The notes under the pieces are model-generated. The model was not told the DNA's origin, made no database searches, and worked only from the letters and a program-made list of their open reading frames with translations. From Lota lota (lineage: Eukaryota > Chordata > Actinopteri > Gadiformes > Lotidae), in assembly GCA_026745465.1 (NCBI GenBank), contig JACYXH010000175.1:1027501-1091500 (forward strand): DNA of 64,000 nucleotides, in the 5' to 3' direction. Shown here in pieces: positions 14,441-27,228 of the stretch. The translations under genes and the position numbers were made by a program. Numbering within the stretch: the stretch's first letter is position 1; each line of letters begins with the position of its first letter.

Positions 14441-15663
14441 CTCCACCACCACCCACTCCCGTTCATAATGGCATGGCTTATTGCTAGATTCGGCTCTGGG
14501 ACTCTTTATGACAGCCATTGCCATGATTAGAGACCGGCAGCAACACCAGCAAAGGGGGTGGGATATGTGGTGGGCGGGGCGAGGTCGACCCTGAGCCAGC
14601 CTTCATGCTATTGGCCAGGGGCCGCCAGGCAGGGGCCCCCACCCAGTGGTAAGATTATGGGAGGAGGAGAGTAGGGGCGAGCGGGGTTTAATCTCAGGTG
14701 TTGTGGGCAGGGTTTAAAATAGATGGTCAGCACGGATGTGATGTGGGATAATTGCTTATGGAGGTTGGGGGGGATGGGGGGGATGGGGGGATGGGGTGGG
14801 GGGTCACAGATGGTGCCGGTTGATCCGTTAACTATGGCCAAGCCAGAACTCTTTTTCAATGAGATTCTTTACAACTCTGTCACCTTTATCTGGCCATCAG
14901 TATCGCTGGAAGGAAACTCGACTGGATTGAAAGAATCCTTCTTTATACCTTTTATTTACTGACAAATAACGCTTTTACACTACCCCGTTGCACTACAAAT
15001 ACATAATATATTTGATACAAATGTGATACCAACTGATAACAACTTGGAAAGGCTCTAGGCCCAGTTTTCAACGAAAGGCGTGGTAAGGCAATGGTTAATA
15101 TAAGGTTGGTCAACTTCTAATCTTAAAAGTAACTGAACTGCTACACGGTGTGTAACTAATTGATATGGTGACTGAATGTGGTAATATAATTATACAAAAG
15201 CCCAGCCGAAAAGGTTTTTGGTTTCATCCCCCAAAGTCTGCAGTCTACTTGTTGGCGTTCCTAAACATGATGCCCAACAACTACCTGCTCCTTGATAATC
15301 CACAAAAATCCATATGCCACCATCATGCATTTACTTGGTCAAATATTGTATTTTTTCATGATACTGAAACAAATTTGCACACCTTCCACTGAAAAATAAA
15401 AAAGATACGGATAAGAGGTGGCCACTCTCCCACATGCTGTGGACAGCAGTAAACAAAGAGAGAAAGAGAGAGTGACAGGGAGCGGCAGCCGCGCTCTGAC
15501 GGAGGGTCTAAGCCTCTCATCAGAGCTATTCCAAGCGGCAGGCCCTGTCAGAACACGCCCCAGATGAGGTGTCTCACGGCGGGGAGAGAGAGCTGTCATA
15601 ACAGGATGCCCGGAGGGCCGCTCCATCACACAGACAGCTCCAAGAGATGTTAGGCACACAGAC

Positions 15664-15773
15664 CAACACACACACACACACACACACACACACCACACAA
15701 ACACCACACAAACACCACACACACCACACAAACACCACACACACACCACAAACACACACACCACACACACACA
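15664..15773. repeat. CA and ACACCACA repeat
   Basis: A perfect CA block followed by repeated units of the type acaccacaca/aacaccac. Confidence 0.9.
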
Positions 15774-17163
15774 CGTTCCTAGGTAAAAGCAATTGAATGT
15801 CAAACAGTGGCTGACAGATAGCCATCATGTGCCCACTCCTCCTTCTATCCCCACCCCACCAACACACACACACACACACACACATCAAGCCTCCCACTTT
15901 TTTTGTTTTCGCCCTCTCGGAGAACATGGGGCGGGGTACCCACTGACAGGTCGACTTAAATATTTATGCTGACAAGGAAAAGGCAAATATGTTATCTCCG
16001 CCAAGACGTGCTCCCATATCACCACACGCCATGACTCAGCCACTTACATGAAACATACTGGGGGCCCCTCCTCCTCTTCAGACCCCACTAAGTGTGTTTG
16101 TGTTGGTGCGTGCGTGTGTGTGTGTGTGTGTGTGGGTCCGTTGAAAGGTGTCCTGCAGTGGGAAGATTGAGTTTTAAGATAGGACGGTCCTGCATTGCTT
16201 ATACCCATTGCACCTTTTTTATATTAATATAATGCACCAGAGGACAGAGAATCATGTTTTCACAATAATAGCAGTTAGAATCCTGAGAGAAGCCAAGCGG
16301 ACAGTTTTCTGGCCACTGAGCTAAAGGAAAAAAGGGGATAAATTGTAGATGTAGTGGAATTTAGTAGATCAAAGTAGTAGGAGTTAGTGAAATGGGTTTC
16401 AATCACAAAACAAAAGAGCAAAAATATGAAGTGATAAGTACTAGATGTAGTAGTATTAGCAGATTTAAGTTAGAGAAGTTAATGGAATGGCTTCCATCAC
16501 ACAACAAAGAGTAGAATCATGAATACTAGTAGTAACAACACATTGCTTGGCCACAATGAATGAGGCCTTGCAGGAATGAGCTCAGTTTATTCACCAGCTG
16601 AGCCTTAGCAGACTGTTATATTACCATTGGGTTTATTGTGCACCTTCTCATGGTAACTCCTGGTCAATTGAGAAGATACCCTCGTGAACCAGGAAAATCT
16701 CAAAACACGAGATGCACTTACTAATCTATTCATCACTATTCAATACAGTCCAAGTGACTTTCCGCTTTTAAAACACACAGATGGGCCGGTGTTGTTACAG
16801 TGCACTAGGCCCTGGGGACATATGTGTGTTTGTGTGTGTGTGTACTCACGTGTATGTATATGTGAGCTGTGCAGGCTGTACCACAGATGCCACCTCTCTT
16901 GTGATCCACAGCCCATTAAAGAAGGAGAGGACGGAGCTCTAATCAACAGATCACCTTTTCAAGCAGACCTTTGTTGCAGGGCCCACCGCACAGCTGCCAA
17001 CAATTAGCAGGCAACGTGGGACCCAGCAGTCCAGCGCGCCAGCAAGTCCATTATAGCACCTCGGTTCCAGGCAGTGCACGGGGAGCAGGGAGCCTCAAGT
17101 GCTGGAGGCTATAAATTAGATCTGTAAGAGATGATGGAGGGATCTCTATTCGAAAGCAACCTT

Positions 17164-17192
17164 CCCCCCCCCCCCCCCCCCCCCCCCCCCCC
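17164..17192. repeat. Poly-C run
   Basis: 29 consecutive C. Confidence 0.95.
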
Positions 17193-19472
17193 ACCCCCTC
17201 GGCTCGTAACCCCCCGTTTATTTTCCACTCCACAAAATTCATACGCGGCACATGGGAAATCCCAGATTATGTGTGCTTCCCGAGCAGTGTGTGAGTGCAG
17301 GCAGGGAGCTGGGGTGTTTACTGTAGATGGGGGGACTTAATGTGGATGCCATGATGTTTACAGTACCAAGTGTATTTCACTTCGTCAAGATGGCATTGGG
17401 CGGAGGGGACTGGATCAGGTCCGCCCCGACAGACTGCTAAGTTTCCCCTTGAAAAGGATTGTTGCTGACAGCAATAATAAATTGCAATCTGACTTCAATC
17501 AATCGCAGGACCAGCTTGAACCCCTTAAGTCCTTAAGAACGGGGATGATGGGGAAGAAATCAATTTGCAATTTACATCGGGCGAGCAAGTGTTGAAAACA
17601 CCAAGAAAAAGAGACAGCTCACAGGCTCCCAAGTATAATTACAAGCTAGCGGGCGTGCACACACACACACACACACACATGCCACGGACTAGACATCACA
17701 AACAGATCTTGGCCCCGTGATAATCAATGTGGGCCGTGGGCAGCAATTCTCAGGTATCTCCAGGCCGGGATTCTTATGCAGGCGGTCACTGAATACATCG
17801 GCCAGGTATCCGCCGAGGGGAAGCGATTCGTGTCGCGTCAATGGGCAGCCAGTGTGTGTCTGACGACTAGCCTCTTTAGAGCTTCTGCCGCCTGGAAACT
17901 CTCTGTCGCCTGGTTGACTCCCAATGGGGTCGAGGGAAGGGGACACCGTTTACGGGTTTGGAGGAGCAGATTGAGCTGTGGACATGGTGTGTGTCTCAAC
18001 GCCAGAGGCTATACATCCACGCTGTACGTTTCCATGCAGCGTGGCTCCGATGTGGTGAAATGTGATCCTTCAGAGGCGCTGAGTAAGCGGTGAAGTGTGA
18101 GGCTTTGTCTCGTTCGATTCACGTACACAGATTCCATACGGGTGTCTTCTCCTTCCTCCTTCACAAATCCAAACCCCCCCCCCCAACACACACACACACA
18201 CACACACTAAAGAGAGCCCTCACACAGCCATACAAGTGACGGGGCACAGCGAGGCAAGCTCCAAAAGTCATAATGAGAAACAGAGGCAGAGGGAGGTGTG
18301 TGAATAGTCACGGCTTCAACGTGTTGTTTTTCTTCTCTTTTTTTTGGTGGAGACAGAAAGAAGCGGCAGAAAAAGGAGCAAGCTGGAAGGGTTAAACGTT
18401 GGCAGAAAGCGAGGAGGGGACAAAAGAGCCTTTGTGAGGGCCAGAAGTGTCCCCGGAAAGGAGGGGAGAGAAAAGAAAGCTACCACTGGCAGTCCCCTGG
18501 CCCTATTGTGAGCCGAGGGGAGTGCAGCCACGCATGACAGATGTCCCCGGCCATTGTTCACCGCATCAGCCCGCTCTCGGCCTCCTACTCGGTTCCACGG
18601 GACAGTCTGCTTCTCTGGCCTGGGAGAGAGACGCTCGGGCTGTGGCGCCTCTCCCTCACCATCGCCGCCTCCGTCGCCATCCCAGGACCAGGCGGCGGTT
18701 CCGATGTGCCCCTCGCACACAAGCACACCGTGGGTGGTGGCAGCGGAGGAGGAGGGTCCCCTTAAAGACGGGCTGCCTAGTGGGGTGCCGGTGAAGGCAA
18801 GGTTTTCCCCAATGGGCGGCACAGTGGGTCCCACCGGGGTTGTCATTTATGCTGGCGCACACGCAGAGACGCACGCATGTGAAAGCATACACATGCAGGC
18901 TTTGATCCGCGACAGCAGAAAAGCCGTCCTCGTCTTCCTCATTGACTGCTGGAGGAAGGCCTATGTATGCATGCGTGCATGCACGCAAATGAAACGCTCC
19001 GATACCGAGCGAGTCAAGACTGTGTCACAAGATTTGACATTTGCAGAGAAATCAATCATTTAAAAAAAGCGGGAATTGATTTCCTTCGTCATCACTTGAA
19101 CGGCTAAGAAAATAACACTCACACTTGGTGTGTAGCCTTGGGGATGTGAGGCAAAAGCTATTACCAAACTGTTCAAGTGATGGTTCCTGCACGGTTCCTT
19201 GCCCTGTTCATTTTCTTCCTCCTATAAAGAATAGAGGTAAGCATTTCTTTTTTTTGTGATGTTTCAGCGTCGCCATTCAGCTTCCCCCAGCATGTGGCAG
19301 GCCTGCGGGGGCATACCGTCGACCTGTCACTCACAGCAACAGTGTGCCAGTGGGAAGTGAGTGAAACAATGGCTCTGTCTGGTTAATGGCTGAGAGAGAA
19401 CTAGCAAGACAATCCTGCATTTCAATGCTAAGCTATCTCTCCGTCTGTCCTGTGAGCCATTCTTCTTCTTCT

Positions 19473-19473
<1 letters not shown>

Positions 19474-19511
<38 letters not shown>

Positions 19512-19535
19512 ACCACCACCACCACCACCACCACC
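19474..19535. repeat. Poly-C run joined to CAC repeat
   Basis: 38 C, the longest homopolymer in the window, followed by about eight CAC units and preceded by TTC units. Confidence 0.95.
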
Positions 19536-22500
19536 AACCGAACTCACAAACCGCCCGGCCCTCCCCGGCACCCAACCCCCGCTCGCCTGTTAACATTCAC
19601 CCTAAACATACGTGCGCCACACACAGTCGCATTCCAGTGCAATAATGCCTCTCCGAGTTTAGAGAAATGGAGTAGGAGAGAGAGACAAAGGAGAGAATGA
19701 AAGAGAGAGAAAGGGAGAGAGATAAGGAAATAATTATTATAAGTGAAGTGTGTGGTGATATCTTGATTCTGTATAGATGAATCGCCAGGCAGCCATTTCA
19801 TAATTTGCAAAGGAAGATCTTAAAAAGGCTTCCCTGTGCCATTTAAAATCAGCTTTAAAATCAGCTTTAGCACAAATGCATATATCACAGATATACAAAA
19901 TGTCAGTCCCCCAAAACTGTGTCACATTTATTGTATTTTAACAAGGACTGTTAACCCATGGATGGACATATCATATATTACCTGTTGAAGAATGTACTGA
20001 AGTTAAAAGCATTGAGCCATCTCTTCAAAGTCCATACCTCCATGTTGTCAATTATTATAGTGCTCTCAAGAATTTGCAGGATGACTGGGTGTGATCACTC
20101 TTTCCCTTTCCCAGATGTGCTGCTTGTTTATTCTTTACTCTGATACACACAGTGACATTTGTGGGTCCTGTAATTAAATATATCCAGCATATTCTTTGGT
20201 CAATTGGTCATGTATTTACAGCTTGCTATTTGCATTCTACTGGTTCACTGTTCCAGTATTCTATGACCACATAAATACAACCCTAATTATAAACTCTGTG
20301 AAGGTCAATACGTTACATAACATAGTGCCAAGTGGACAGAGATCAAACTGGACAAAGAAAACCAAACCAACAGTTACAGGAACAACTACATAGTATTAGG
20401 ATGATTATCCACCCTCCAACTAACTATAGTAGTTTCATTAAACAGCCTACACCCCTGTGCAACGGTCATCTGAATACAAGCGGGCCACCAGACCCCTGGG
20501 CCAAACTGAAACGAATGCATGTAAACGTTTAGCCCCCTGCGCACCGCTGTGGGATCCCGGCCCAGGCTTAGGTGACCCCAGTCAACATCAATCAGACACA
20601 ACACAATGGAAAGAGGCGCACAGGGGAGCCAACACTGGGTCAACAGCAATTTTAATAAGCAGACCTGGGCAGCGCGGTGGGAGAACCACTGGTCCGGTCC
20701 GCTAAAATGTGGGTAAGCTGGGCACTCCCCCCCGCCACCCCCACCCCCCAGTCAAGTCAACCAACCGCAGCAATTATGAGGAGACGTTGATGCATGAGCT
20801 CTAGAGATGAGTGGATAATCTACTTGGGTGGATTTCAGAGTAATCTGCCATTTCTCCTCTCCACATCAAATCACAATGGGATACATATAGGGCTTGTGCA
20901 CTGATATGATGATGCTGAGGCAGCGTCAAAAGGATGAAGATTCAGCGACAGGGGTTTGCAGATAACTGCAAGGATTGTTCCCCTGAATCTAATATGGGCC
21001 GGGTTTGATACAATGACTGTACAGAAGAGCGTCCTATGGGAGGGCCGTCAAGGCACTTTCATAAACAAGCAAGATGGCTGCCGCCGATGTGTCACACATT
21101 TCATTGCTTTGATTGTAGATCCATCCAATTGTGTCTAGAGGCATTTTGGTCGGCCTACATTGATGACGCCCCTTGGAAATCCAAAATGAACTGAGAGGTT
21201 CCAGACTAATACGCATTTGCAAATTGGTCTAGCGATGTCAGGCTACAGTTACAGATCTACAGAGCCACACAGAGCTAATGACAGCAAACGTTGACAGTAG
21301 CCTGTGTGGCACTGCTGGGCCTATGGTGGTCAGCAACAGAAGCAAGTACGTGAAAACAGTGAGTTGTGTTCTACAACAGGCATATAAACACATACAAACA
21401 CATATATGACTTAAACAGATACACACACACAACCCATCAGTCTCAAACAAAAACACACATATGCCCATGTGCACACGTACATGCACACGCATATACATGA
21501 CCACACACGGAGGAACCATTGTGGCATAAGACCTAGTGCGTGGTGTGTATCCACACATATTATGTAATGTAGCTGTCTGTCAGTTAGCTCTCTGCCTCGC
21601 TTGCCTTCTCTCTCTCTCACTCTCCCTCTCTCTGGCAGTCCTGGCTGCCCATTTCATTACCTCTATCTCTTCGCCAGACGTTTACAATCCCATTATCATC
21701 TACAGATTAGCTTCAGGCCTGGCTGCACCCTTCCAAACCCGACAAACACATCGATTCAACACCTGAACAGCAAACTACAAAGAGCAGGGCGGCAGACCCG
21801 GACACAACAAGTCTCACATTCACCGACACACAATCAATAGCGGAGGAGGCCGGGAAGTCTTCAAAAGGAGAAGGCTTGATGAGCTGGTGAAATAAGTCGG
21901 TCAAATAATTTCCTCGATGGGCTTTCTGGAGGGATTTCGCTAATAAACGACCCAGTTTATTATAATCATCTAACTTGGCCATTTATGAGAAATGTGCGTG
22001 TCGATGCTCTTTCGGGAGACCGGAACTGAATTCCTGATGACAATGTCATGTGCATTGTACGTCTGTCATGTTAGTCTGCCTTGAACTGTGATTCGGAACA
22101 TTCTGAAACAGTTCTGAGACATCTCTCTCTACCCTTCTCGCTCTCTCTCTTTTACTCTGTTTTTCTCTCTTTGTTTCAAAACATATCAGAAAAAGTGGGC
22201 TCTAGGACTCAGCACCCCCAGTTGTCCACAAGAATCCGCTGGTCCAAGCTGAAAATAGACACCCCTCAGCTGCTCTGCCAACACATTAAACCACAGCTGA
22301 CCACCACATAACACCATTCATGCCACCCGCATGTCACTAAACTCCTGCCTTTTTACAACCCCAGTATTAGAGGCTGAGGGAAGCACACCATAAAGGCAGG
22401 GACTAGGGTGGAAAATAATCCAAAAAGAACAATGAAAAACAAAATAGTGCAGAAGCAGTATGTGGTGTGTAGACCGTGAAAACGTCTAAAGGGTCTGCGA

Positions 22501-22697
22501 TGCAATGCAACCATGTGTATCTGCAAGAATTCTCACCAGTGTAACTCTTACAATCATTCTGGGTCCAATCGCCTGGTGCCCAGCCACCCAGCCCCGGCCA
22601 GAGAGGAGTGTGCTCGCTGGAGCGCATGGCCCTGGAAAGAAAGAGGAGCCCATTCAACAGAATGTCTCCAGATGCGGGTAAAAAAAACACATATAGT

Positions 22698-22730
22698 TTG
22701 CTCTTTGCTCCAGGCTAGAGCAAAGAGCAA
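22698..22730. other. Perfect 13-bp hairpin
   Basis: Arms ttgctctttgctc and gagcaaagagcaa around a 7-base loop. Confidence 0.5.
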
Positions 22731-25260
22731 GGCAGGGGAGAGAGGGCAGGAAATAGAGATAGGAATCCGATAGCCTATCATTAACAACCTAAATAAATTT
22801 AGGAAAAATGGCAAGTTGAGTCACTGACCCCGAATGGGGATGTTTACACCAGATATCAGTATTGTTTCGTCTATTTCAAAAGCGTTGATATACACGTAAC
22901 TGGTGTGAAAAGACTCGCTTTGAGTGGAAACTGTTATTCGGCTTCCTCAATTCCTTTTTCTATACTTGTCTGACAGCAGCCATGAATTCGGGTTTATTTT
23001 GTTTCTTTGAACGACACCTTTAGTAGGGAAAACAAAAACCAATTTGCAATGGTCGGCTTTAAGGGCAGATTGTTGATCATCTGCAACCGAAGTGCAGTAG
23101 AGTGCAATATCTGTCCAGCCATGCAGAAAATAGAAAAAATAAAAATGGCCCTGGTCAGTGCCTGTAACAAAATGGGTTGTAAAGGAAAGCGGGAATTTAT
23201 TAAATATTAATGGATCAATCAGCACCAACTTATCATGCCAGACACATTAGCTAACAGCAGCAGCCAAAGGCCTAGGAAGACAATCTTGTGCTGTAGGATG
23301 TCTTCACTAAATGCTTTCGCTCCAAGTGAAAATATAAATCAAATACAGGCAAACATTTATTGTATATTAGGGATAAACCACAGTGTAATAGGTGTCTAAG
23401 GTGTGAGAGGTAAATATAGAGTGAGTGGTAAGGTGAAAGGACTTATCTTTATATTGTTGTTTCCAAAATAATAACACAATTAATCGAATTTAATTCAAAA
23501 TAAAAAAAATAGACCTGTCGGAAGATATATTGAACTGCACCAATAACTCAAAGACATAGGCTTCAGGAGAATAGGATAAATGCTACTACAGAAAATGTTA
23601 TTCTAAAACCAGAAATGAATATAGAAATTGCAATTAGTAATAGTTGATTTGGGTTGAGAATACCGTCGTCATTGCGGTTATAGCAGTAAACACAATCTGC
23701 AGCCAGCTTCTCAAATCAACGTTTTAGCTGTAAAGACAAGGTCGACATCTGGCGGCCATGGCCGGTTATGGTTTGTGACAACGCTGAGACTGAAACAAAA
23801 TCATGAGAATGAACAATTATTCTTAGAACTATTTGGAGTAGACGTCACACTTACGTCCCAGCAGTAGCCTGGAGGCTGAATATATTGTAAGAGATGCGGA
23901 GAAAGTTAAAACACGGACAAAATGTATTTTTGTGCCGTCGGCCGTCACAATGGTGCCCATAAAGATTGCCTTCATTTTCTATCGCATTCATGCTGCTGAT
24001 AACCTAACTTATTGGCTGTATGGTATTCTATTTTTTTAACTTATTATTATCCATCAGTATTACTCGTTTTTGTTATGGGTTGAATAGAAAGGGAACGAGG
24101 GCAGAACCAGCAAGCCGTCTCTGCCGGAATTCACAGCAGCTCAGGGGACAGATTCAGGCTTTGGCCCCAGACTGCTTATTCTCGTCTGTACAATACTTGT
24201 CTTTAAGGAGTCATGTTGCACACGATGAAATCTTCGGGGTCAAAATATTGTGAATAGTTAATTAAAGACACCGTGAATTTATCATATTATTCAAAATATT
24301 CAACAAACTTGATATATTCTGCTTTGAACATATTTGAAATTGGAATAATCTATAGCAGTACATAAGCGCTAATAACTGCTTCAATTCCATGCTGGCTGAG
24401 TCTTGTTACTTCAACCAATAATTACTAATATATACTAATAATGAACTAATTTCAACATGCTTCCTCTCCCCTCCATAGAAGACAGCGTTCTCACGTTTTA
24501 CTTGGAAATATGGCACATTAAGGAATTACGTTTTGCCCGCAAAATTTCCACTTCGCTTGCAAATTACAAATAAGGGAACAGTTCATGGGATTCTTACAGT
24601 TCACAAGGGTTTGTCTGCTTGAGTTACGTTTCAAGGCAGCTGTTGCTGCAATGTCTGTCTGTTCAAATAATTGTACTATAGCATAATAACTAATTATGCA
24701 ATCATTTGAGCAAATGCTCAGCAAGTGTTGACACTTGACACAGTATTAGAGATAACACCAGCAGGCTACTGACTAGTTTCTGCTTACACAGAGAGTGGTA
24801 CTGCCACTCATTTTGAATAAGCAACTTGGAGTTAAACAACTTGTCTGGATCTGGGTAAGACTTAGATATCTCGGCGTATCTCTGAGCGCTATAATGAGCG
24901 CTATAATTAGATATTGGACAATCTTTGGATGAACCAAGTTGGCTTATATTAATAAAAGTCCTGATTCATCAGCCCACACAACCAACAGACTGTCGACATC
25001 AACGTTCATTTACAACACCTGCCACATAATTATCCTTTAGTAAAACCCAAGTAGGCTAGTCTACTACAATAGAGAATACTTTTTGAATGAATTACATTAG
25101 ACTATAAATATAAATAGTGACATTAGAAAACACTTAGGCCTATGTTACTGTGTTACTTTGTTCATCATGGGGTCTTTTATACGGCCATATCTCTGACTTT
25201 AGCATCCCTCCTTCAAGTCTATTTCCAGAGCCATCATAATTAATGTCTGGCTCCCCTCAC

Positions 25261-25321
25261 CTGTGTCCTCGGTTTGACAGTTGACATCTTCCTCCTGTTC
25301 CTCGTCTTCGTCAGCCATCAT
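25261..25321 (-). CDS. Possible first coding exon of an unidentified acidic protein
   Basis: On the minus strand an ATG ATG start, with a good Kozak context for the second ATG, follows an in-frame TAG 27 bases upstream. It opens MMADEDEEQEEDVNCQTEDT and ends at the strong donor CAG|GTGAGG. An acidic N-terminus of this kind is common in nuclear or cytosolic regulators, but I do not recognise the protein. I found no second exon in 1-25 kb; the next exon could lie beyond the left edge. The gene would be divergent from the glucagon-family gene. Confidence 0.4.
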
Positions 25322-26110
25322 CCCCTCGACGGCTGTCGCTGCTAGCTAAACCGGACTATTATACAATACGTAGAGACAGTTACACTTAGCCTGGCACACA
25401 AGGCACTCTGTTGACGGCCAAACTGTGTGGCACCCCAAAGTAGCAGCTGGTCCCGTGCTGGCCAACCCATCGCAACATTGTCTAGAGCCACCTCTGATCT
25501 GTTGGATTACTTCTCTGGTTGCGTCGTTGATTGATGTCAAACAATGGACACCAGACATGGTCTATGCATGACCTCTGGCACCAAAGGTTTGACCAAGAGG
25601 TCAGAATGAGGAATCGAATGAGTGATGGACGCTTAAAGTTGTAGCTGCTAAAGCAGAGAGGAAAGCTTAGCATTACATTTCATCGATTCAAAATCAAGAC
25701 TATATAAGACCTTTTACTAAACCATTTTGTTGAATTTGTTAAACATGTTGTCTATACATAAACTGTGTTACAGAACTTTGAAAAGTTCAGAATGAAATAC
25801 AGATCAATAAGTCATGTCCACAAGGACCTATGATGTTTTTTAGGCACATTTAAGAAGTGACCCATGCCGTTTATGTCATTTTGATGCTCGCAGTTTTGCC
25901 TGTTGATGTCGAGCATCGGTCACATGAAGCCATCGCACACCTGCTTCCCTCTGGAGGAGGCTGACCGTACACCTCTGACCTTTGAACCCGTGCGGTGAGG
26001 ATAGACCCCCTGCTGCGGCCCAGACCATTTCATCAACTTCCCAGACCACAGTAATGATGAAGAGGATCACCAGGTGAGCAAGGTGACCCGCCTCTCACAC
26101 ACCAGCACAG

Positions 26111-26116
26111 TATAAA
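26111..26116 (+). promoter_or_regulatory. TATA box of the glucagon-family gene
   Basis: TATAAA lies in the context acagTATAAAgtgccc, about 110 bases upstream of the first ATG and 160 bases before the exon 1 donor. Transcription would start near 26140. Glucagon-family genes normally have a TATA promoter and a short first exon, which fits. Confidence 0.5.
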
Positions 26117-26140
26117 GTGCCCAAAGGGACCCCTTGTTTT

Positions 26141-26270
26141 CCCCAAGCCATACACATCCAGAGCTATCTCCTCAGATATACACTCCTCAGCGCTGTGTTC
26201 TTCGGTTGACAGGCTCCACATAGCATGCGCTATACAATGCTTCACCGGACGACTGCAAAATCCTCCCACG
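26141..26270 (+). other. Probable first exon of the glucagon-family gene
   Basis: The exon would run from about 30 bases after the TATA box to the donor gtcagt at 26271, followed by an 83-base intron ending ttgctcttcag at 26353. It contains ATGs at 26225 and 26237 that are in frame with the signal peptide across the splice. They would add 16 or 12 residues (MLHRTTAKSSHG before MCLTAW). Which ATG is used is uncertain; the ATG at 26356 gives the most typical signal peptide. Confidence 0.5.
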
Positions 26271-26353
26271 GTCAGTTGGGTTCAGATGTGATTTGTAAAT
26301 TACGTTAGCATTTTCACTGCTGAATTACTGTTTTAAAATTGTTTGCTCTTCAG

Positions 26354-26441
26354 GCATGTGTCTCACCGCTTGGGTTGTGGTGTTGCTAGTGCTCTGTCCG
26401 GGCAGTTTGGAGATGGTTTTGGACAAAAGCAGACATTCCAG
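26354..26441 (+). CDS. Glucagon-family gene exon 2: signal peptide
   Basis: The exon lies between gctcttcag and gtagaa. From the ATG at 26356 it encodes a short n-region, the hydrophobic core WVVVLLVLC and a GSLEM cleavage region, then VLDKSRHS. It ends two bases into a Ser codon completed by the next exon. This layout matches the signal-peptide exon of gcg and gip genes. Confidence 0.8.
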
Positions 26442-27148
26442 GTAGAAGTCCATTTCTTAAAATGTTATTGCCTGTTACTATGATTTGAGTCTCAGTGTTT
26501 TAGAATTTTAATTACAAATAGTAAAATAATCATGGTCATAGCTTTACCAAATATCAACAATAAACAGCTAAATACGTTGTTGCACACCACATTAAAAGAA
26601 CGGAGCATGTTTTGTTGTCCAAAGAGGGTAATGACTTAAATGGGGTAAATTACTTAACTTGCAAACCCTCTCTTTGAAGCACTGTATGGCGTACATATGA
26701 CATTGAAAAAGGACAGAACATCATCAAAAACCTCAAAAGGCACTCAGATGGAACCTTCACCAGTGACTTCCCCCACTACCTGGACAAGATCAAGGCAAAA
26801 TACTTTGTAGAGTGGCTGACCAGCAACCAACGCATGAGGGGAGTTGAAAGGCAAGTTGTAGAGGGAATAAAATACATGAGTGTGCTCAGCCTTTCCTCTT
26901 CTGGAAAACACCTTTTGTCTGCCTCACGTCAATAAGTTGCATAAGGGAGAAAAGGCCAGGACAAGTTAATCTGGGACATATGTGAAGAAAATATTTTGGA
27001 CATGCCTTGGGTGGTTTGATTGATTTCTCTTTTGATCTTCTGATCTTGTTTGTTTGACATGCAGATGGGATGAAAACCAGTCCCAGGTAGTAGAGGCATA
27101 GAACAGCCCACACCACCACGTCAACCAGCAGGGGACAGGACAGCACAC

Positions 27149-27228
<80 letters not shown>

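Noticed and set aside
15664-15773. Regularly spaced acaccac units resembling a repeat array
   Set aside because: Units are a few bases long with no spacers; a microsatellite, not a CRISPR array.
18316-18846. Minus-strand frame of 176 codons in the CpG-rich block
   Set aside because: Low-complexity composition (P, S, L, G), no domain, no splice or start support.
24020-24253. Plus-strand frame of 77 codons with exon-like composition
   Set aside because: No convincing acceptor, donor or family similarity.
24885-24912. Tandem gagcgctataat words
   Set aside because: Only two copies; too short to call a functional element.
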